Assembly (NCBI RefSeq): GCF_947623445.1
Contig: NC_135241.1
Span: forward strand, 18,354,501 to 18,418,500
DNA: 64,000 nucleotides
Origin: Clavelina lepadiformis
Taxonomy: Eukaryota > Chordata > Ascidiacea > Aplousobranchia > Clavelinidae
Direction: 5' to 3'
Every line of letters starts with the position of its first letter. The first letter of the stretch is position 1. The notes beneath the pieces were generated by a model that was given only the letters and a program-made list of their open reading frames with translations, made no database searches and was not told the origin of the DNA. Shown one piece after another: positions 58,234-64,000 of this stretch. A program made the translations under genes and the position numbers.

Positions 58234-61200
58234 CTACAAGTAAGTGTTATATTCACCATCTTGCAAGGTGCTACTTGTACTAACAGTTGACCCAGAACCT
58301 TGCCGACGAGAATTTATTTCAGATCTCAATCTCTCGTATTCATCAGAAGCATTTGCAACTTTTTCCTTGTACTCTTTGTCAATCTTTTGTTTCATCTGTA
58401 AATGCAAAACACACTATAAAAAACGATTAGGTTCAATGTATTTGTTAAAGTACCATTCTAGAAAAAAAACAGATGACAAACTTACAAGTTATTAAGAATA
58501 GATATTTGCAAAATAACTTATTTTGAGGTTGGTGAAGTATTTTACACACATCTTGTACAGCTAATTCAAAACAAAAAATGTACCAATTTTTCTTCTTCTT
58601 CAAGACTTTCTAGTATTTCAACTTGCGTCGTGTGCACTTTTTCCAACCGCTCACCTTGTTTTTTTGCAAGCTGGAACAAATTAATTCAGACAATGTAAAA
58701 ACATATGATATAATATACCTTTTCTTAGTTAGGTCCAAAAAGTTCAGTCAAAACACTGTGGAACGTACTGTTCTGCGTATTGCCACGCAATCTTGGATGT
58801 GGCGGTCTGTGATGTCTTTTCTCTTCTCCTCCACTTCTTCTTTGCTTAAATTTGACGGGATGTTTTTTATTTTTGTTTCCTTATCTGCATCCTTCTGCTT
58901 CTGCACTGCATCCTGTTCCCTGTAAATAAAGAACTTGCGATAAGCAATAAGCACATTTTACTCAAAAACATAAGCTTTGTAGCACATACTTCTGCGCTAT
59001 GTCCTGAAGTTTTTCTAGTTCATGCTTCTGATGACGTTTAATGAGCTCAGCAAACTTTTGTATGAACTGAAACACCAACAAGATAACGCTACAATGGCAG
59101 CAAAAACACCAAATGTGAAAGCCGCAAACGTGCTGTTTATGGTTTACAATCTTCTTCATAACTTAATCACAAGCACAGTTTGCTCCAAACCATTTCATAA
59201 ATTTTACTAACAAATAACCACAGTGTTCAAACCTGTGGCAATTTTTCAAATCGATAATTTTTTTCTTCAAGATAATGATCTTTTAGCAATTTAATGAGCT
59301 CTGACTTTTTTGCTTCATCAGGCAAGGCAGGGTTGGTGTCAATGGACACATCAGCAACTGGAGGTTTTGACATATAAAAAACGGACATTTATTACGTAAA
59401 AACGTAATTATGTAATGTATCATTTTCTAATACTTTTGGTTTAACTGTATAACAATTTTATAGGTAGTTTCATCTATTGTGTTAAATACACTAAGCACAT
59501 AACATGCTCACTTTACAATCAAAAATACTTAAAATAATAATTATATCATACTTGAAGGCCTTCTACTAAAAGGAGAGCGCAAGACAGGCAACACAGATGA
59601 GCGTCTAGGAGTGCTAAACATCTGATTATAGCAAGCTGTAAACACCTGATAGAAAATTTAACATGAAAATATATCCCTTTGAAAACAACGGTTAACTGCA
59701 CATGTGTCACAGGCATATTAGCTCATGTTCATTGACACTGTTCCCAAAAGCTAGCAACAAATTTTATTATTATATCGTCCAGCATCTAATATTTAATTGA
59801 CTAATGGTGTCCCAATGATGAGATATCGCTCAGTAAGACGTGGCACTGTTGGACGGTATTGATGTCATGGAACACAATTGAAAAGTGTCGAAGTAAAACA
59901 TTTTTCTAATAAAAGGAGTCCTGTCCATTTACCAAAACAACCTTGATCAGAATACTGGGGAACAATCTTCAACTCTGATAACATGATACAAAATAGATGG
60001 ATAATTAAATTACAAATAAATTGTACAGTGTTAAAAATCAAAGTCTGAGTGTTAACTACAGGAATATGTTCTGATGTGTAAATATAGGCGAAGTCACTAA
60101 TTTAATTTGATCTGGCAACTTCTGAGTTTAGTAGTTGTGGACGAAAACCACCTTGTAGCATATTGGTGCATTGATAATATATTGGTTTTAACAATGATAT
60201 CTTTGTGAATTGTTGTACGTACCTTAAGGCGCAGTTCTGTATATGCTGAAATTTTGCGATATCTACAATTTTGTTGGGCTCTTACGTAATGGCTAAAAAA
60301 AGTATGTCACAGCAATCAGAGGCCAGCATGGCCAGTGTTGTTTTTCAGTGCGGGGATTACCCAAGCAAATAACGTGTTAAAACTTTGCAGGTTGCATGTT
60401 TACATTGTTTAGGTTAGCCTAAATTGTTGGTGAAAATTGATGAAATTTGACTCTTTTGAATCAAAAATTGCAGTCTTGACTTTAACGTTCCATAGCGAGA
60501 GTTAGAGATATGTGATTTTATTAGGATTTCATGAAATAATAACCTAAGGCACCCGAGGCCAATTGATACGTCTTAACTGGAACACCGATATCTAAATGGC
60601 CAATGAAATCTTCAGTACTTGATGACATAATAATAATAATTCATTGTGATCTCTTAGTTAGACCAACAGCATAAATCTCTGCTTTGTGTGATTTCAGTAA
60701 ACTGGCACAAAAAACATACTCGCAAGTAGCAATTTACTATACCTGTAACTGCCTTTTCTTGAACTTTTCAACACGTTTCTTTTGCTCGTTTTCCAATTTT
60801 TCATACATTGTTTTCAGTTTTAGGTCATTGACTGTCTGGGGTACAAACTTCCCCACCACTTAAAGTACAACGATGGTTAGACTTATCTACCGTTTCAATG
60901 ATTACATATTAACAAACCAGAAAACTAGATAACCAAACGTCTCTTACGCTGGTTGTTGTCAATCTTTTCAGAGTTAGATACAGAGCTGGAAGATCTGTGA
61001 ACCGGTCTCGCTGTTGAAAGCGATGATTCAGATTTCTATATGAAAAAATAAAGTTTGTATGTGAGTGCTGGCTAGTGGCTAGTAATACGTCTTGCAAGAG
61101 GAGCGTTAAATGCCAATATCAAAATATGCCCAAAACGACAATGACAAGATTTTAACCGATATACTGGTTATTTAAAGTAAATTACCTTTTGCTCTTGCTT

Positions 61201-63050
61201 TGTCTTTGGCTTTGGGTGTTTTTTTGGAATAGTTCCATAACCTGCAGGAATGTGGGAAGGATCAAACATTTCTTTTTCGCGTTCATCAAGTAAAACTTTC
61301 ATGGCCTTCCTCCTCTCCTGTCGTTGCTTTTCCTCTATCTCTTGATCTCTTAAATAGGTGATGGGATTTGCCAAAGCATCCGCAAGACCTGGGGTAGATG
61401 AGCAAATTAATTATCGTCCATTTTACAGAATATTTTTACGTTCAATAAAGATCTTCACAAAATCATTGGAGGGGGATGAATAAAATATAAGAGGTGGATC
61501 AATGTTCACTTTTGTGAATATCTGGCACATAATCGTCGACTTGGAGATGGACAAAGAGAGATGGCATGGTCAGTGGTTGGTTACCCTCATTCCTCAGCGT
61601 GATATACCTAATTTATGATAAAATTAATCATGTGAAGAAACAAGTTTTAAAATAAGCTGGCAAGTGACAGCCAATTGCACCTGTATCCTGGCCTCAGGCC
61701 TTCTACTCGTAGAAACCTCTGTCCAATCATGTTACCACCATTGTCTAAAACAGCTATCCGTAAAATGGCGAGTTCTGGCAGAATGATCTGAAAAGAATCC
61801 CATTTTATTCCTCTATACCCCAACTTAAATATGGGTAAGAAAGTAAACAAAATCCTTCCGAAAAATTTCAATTCCCTGAGACCTTTGTAAAAGTAAAACC
61901 ATTGGAGTTGTAACAAGGGTTGATAGAGTTGTGTTCAATAGTCTTGGTCCGTTGTTTACGATAAGTATCTTTAGGAAGTCCATACATTTCCACTTCAACG
62001 AAAGTACTCAAGCGTGACGATGACAGAAATTGGCCAGAAATCACCTGTTGTTGCAAATATCATTGGGTTATTAAACTAAACCTTATGCTAATTTTCAGTT
62101 TGTTATGATATGGTGTCGCAATCTTTATGCTTGGACTGAGGAAATTCTTTGCACAACTTAGACCCGCAATGATTCTTCACCTCTCTAGCCTCGGTTACCA
62201 AGCATGTCTTTGTGCAAGTTCCGATGGACAGACAATTTTTTGCTATATTGTCCAAATTTCACCAGAACCACTAAACAGAAGCAAGTATCGTTTATAACTT
62301 TCTCAATGGTAATACAACAGGAGCGCAACTGGGAATCAAACTCCGCTTGTATATTTACGAGCCAGGGAACCTAACCACTTCGGTTAATTGAGAAAACATC
62401 AATCAACGCAATCGAGCATTCAATTGTACAGTACGTTCAGTAGTTAAGCACATTTCTAGTATTGTTGAAATGTGTTACAACAGAAAAAATAGTAACCGTG
62501 TGATAAATATCATGTTACCCTGATTGTTAAAGTTGTGGCGACTATGCCATCGATGCTCTGCGAAAAAGGATCAAACATGCGATCTTTCTTTCTCATAAGC
62601 TCCGGCTTCAGCATATAGCCCGTGCCACCGTTGAATTCAAACAATCCAAAATTTACTTGCATCGGTAAGTCTAAAAATTTCGAAAATCACGATTAGAATG
62701 TGACCAGATAGAGAGTGAAACACAGGATACAAATGTAACACTGTATATATCACGGCAGTACAAATGAAACGAAAATGGGCGAGTAAAGTACCGAACAGCA
62801 CGAATTACACTTACCCAACATTTGAAAATTCAAAGCCACAAACTGACAACCAGCATTCCAAAACACCTGAGGCATGTAATTTGAAGAATCCATGCGAGCT
62901 CCCTTCGGATAAATGCGGCTAGTCTGCCGGCGATTATATCGAACAAATTCAAGCGGATAAAATGTAAGCAAACGAAGTGCAGCAGTTTCAGTGAATGAGG
63001 AAATCTCGTAAGATCGGCTTCGTCTTTCTGATATTTCAAACGACTTGAAC
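58234..63050 (-). CDS. Phospholipase C beta, C-terminal half (end of Y domain, C2, coiled coil)
   Basis: Fourteen minus-strand exons: 63050-62815, 62670-62519, 62044-61883, 61787-61681, 61607-61510, 61388-61186, 61035-60948, 60858-60743, 59645-59552, 59357-59233, 59066-58990, 58919-58769, 58670-58584, 58395-58234. Phases agree over 618 residues; 5' exons lie beyond the window. The first exon carries the end of the catalytic Y domain ([20 protein letters not shown], then [17 protein letters not shown]). The C2 domain follows: [60 protein letters not shown] and [25 protein letters not shown] starts the linker, and a long Lys/Glu-rich C-terminal coiled-coil region needed for Gq binding and membrane association follows. 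The protein hydrolyses PIP2 to IP3 and diacylglycerol under Gq. The coiled coil resembles PLCB1-3 more than PLCB4. The C-terminus NTYL fits a class I PDZ ligand. Confidence 0.93.
62105..62392 (-). mobile_element. tRNA-headed SINE, copy 3 (in a PLC-beta intron)
   Basis: Read on the minus strand, the head CCGAAGTGGTTAGGTTCCCT and GAGTTTGATTCCCAGTTGCG provide A- and B-box-like motifs. The body continues CTTGCTTCTGTTTAGTGG, GGAACTTGCACAAAGACATG, CTTGGTAACCGAGGCT and TTTCCTCAGTCCAAGCATAAA, and the tail is near CACCATATCATAACA. It lies in the intron 62045-62518, in the same orientation as the gene. Confidence 0.75.
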
Positions 63051-64000
63051 CTAAACGAAGCATGAAGTGAAAGTTAACAATAGTGCTTCAGAGTTAGAAA
63101 TATCTCGATTACGTTTTTAAATAAATAGCTTAAAAAAGAGCTGAAGTCATAGGAAACGGCAAATGTCATTGCACACAATGCTGAAAACTCTCATTGAGAA
63201 CGCAGTGAAAAAATTAACTTTACTACGAATAGCATTATCGACGCACTTAATACAAAATTAATGCAACTCGCTCAGTTTATCGGTTGTAAAACACTTAATG
63301 AAAAATGTATAAAAAACACATCAATCACAAGATTTCCTAGCAGGAATTTAAATAAGGTCGTAGATGATCCATGAACGCCCTTCCGGGTATCGTTTGACCC
63401 GATCACTGCAACTCGTGCGATGAATGTTCTAAACGAAAATGACAGTAGCATCGTCGTTTGCCTGTCGCTGAAAATGCACGTCCATGTATTGGGAACATTG
63501 AGTATAAGCTGTTGAAAGAGATTTTGTCACAGAAAATTACATTCTGGAAAATGCCTCATGAATGGTATTAACATTGCTGGGTGAAATATCAACATATCAA
63601 GCATCGACTGCATTTAATTATTTCTAAATGTTTGTAAAGAATTTATTTCTATTGCTACAATGAACGCATTAATGTATTGCCGGAGAAAATGTTTGAAAAA
63701 TTATGATTTTTACAAAGATAGTTTATTATTAAATAGATGACTAGCGACCGCCTTAACCCATGAAAACGGTTGGTTTCTGACGTATCTTATGCAAGAAAGT
63801 GTTTTGTTTACATCATTTCACATACAGTAGAATTATTCAGGTTGCCACCACGACCAGGGTGTCAGAGTCTTTGCAACTGTGCGACTACTTCGCCCGAAGA
63901 CCTCGTTCAACCCTACCTCACTATAAATGGTAATGCCATACAGTAAGTGTGGCTGAGATTCAGACACGTGGATTTTGACATTGAAGCGCTGAAAGTAGAG
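63051..64000. other. PLC-beta intron sequence with a GC-richer block at 63840-63935
   Basis: No exon was recognised upstream of 63050. The block around GGTTGCCACCACGACCAGGG and GCCCGAAGACCTCGTTCAAC is visibly less AT-rich than its surroundings. It may be part of another repeat family, a regulatory element or an exon of unknown frame. I see no decisive motif. Confidence 0.3.

Noticed and set aside
1..64000. CRISPR array, prokaryotic operon or integrated virus
   Set aside because: No regularly spaced repeats, no ribosome-binding-site-led gene clusters and no viral polymerase, capsid or integrase motifs were seen in any frame.

Overview
This is a chordate-type eukaryotic window: AT-rich, intron-rich, with GT-AG introns, compact genes on both strands, long untranslated stretches and small DNA transposons and SINEs. 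Intron density, gene compactness and the divergence of vertebrate-like proteins (FRMD8, C16orf89, EFCAB11, BCL9, CERK, NOXRED1, PLC-beta) suggest a tunicate, probably an ascidian related to Ciona. That assignment is inference. No prokaryotic, viral or CRISPR features were seen. All exon coordinates were built by hand from splice sites, reading-frame continuity and remembered family motifs; no alignment or RNA evidence was available.

Layout. 0.4-3.4 kb (+): last seven exons of an FRMD8-like FERM gene. 5.7-8.3 kb (-): a C16orf89/DUF4735-type protein. 8.6-9.1 kb (-): a single-exon EFCAB11 gene. The last two lie head to tail in an operon-like arrangement. 9.2-29.8 kb: no recognised coding gene. 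It holds candidate upstream exons (10.0-10.2 kb), a composite DNA-transposon region (10.2-12.4 kb), two hAT-type MITEs with target-site duplications (13.4-14.1 kb), a diverged direct repeat (16.0-16.4 kb) and CpG-richer segments (24.9-26.1 and 28.4-28.6 kb) that may be promoter or 5' UTR sequence of the next gene. 29.9-38.0 kb (+): a 14-coding-exon BCL9/Legless homologue with Pygopus-binding HD1, beta-catenin-binding HD2 and a C-terminal homology block. 41.3-43.4 kb (-): ceramide kinase. 44.7-49.8 kb (+): NOXRED1 behind a CRE/CCAAT promoter-like segment. 50.3-51.2 kb (-): a small three-exon gene tentatively like C2orf73. 52.7-58.2 kb: AT-rich, without recognised coding. 58.2-63.1 kb (-): C-terminal half of a phospholipase C beta, ending in a PDZ-ligand-like tail; its 5' exons are outside the window.

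The genes do not form one pathway. BCL9 (Wnt co-activation), FRMD8 (iRhom/ADAM17 shedding, and reported Wnt links), CERK (ceramide-1-phosphate) and PLC-beta (Gq signalling) are independent signalling genes; NOXRED1 and EFCAB11 are poorly characterised. The least explained material is in the non-coding parts: a three-copy tRNA-headed SINE family at 45.1, 52.4 and 62.1-62.4 kb, inverted subterminal repeat arrays around 10.2-12.4 kb, and the intercistronic 3' splice site between EFCAB11 and the C16orf89-like gene.
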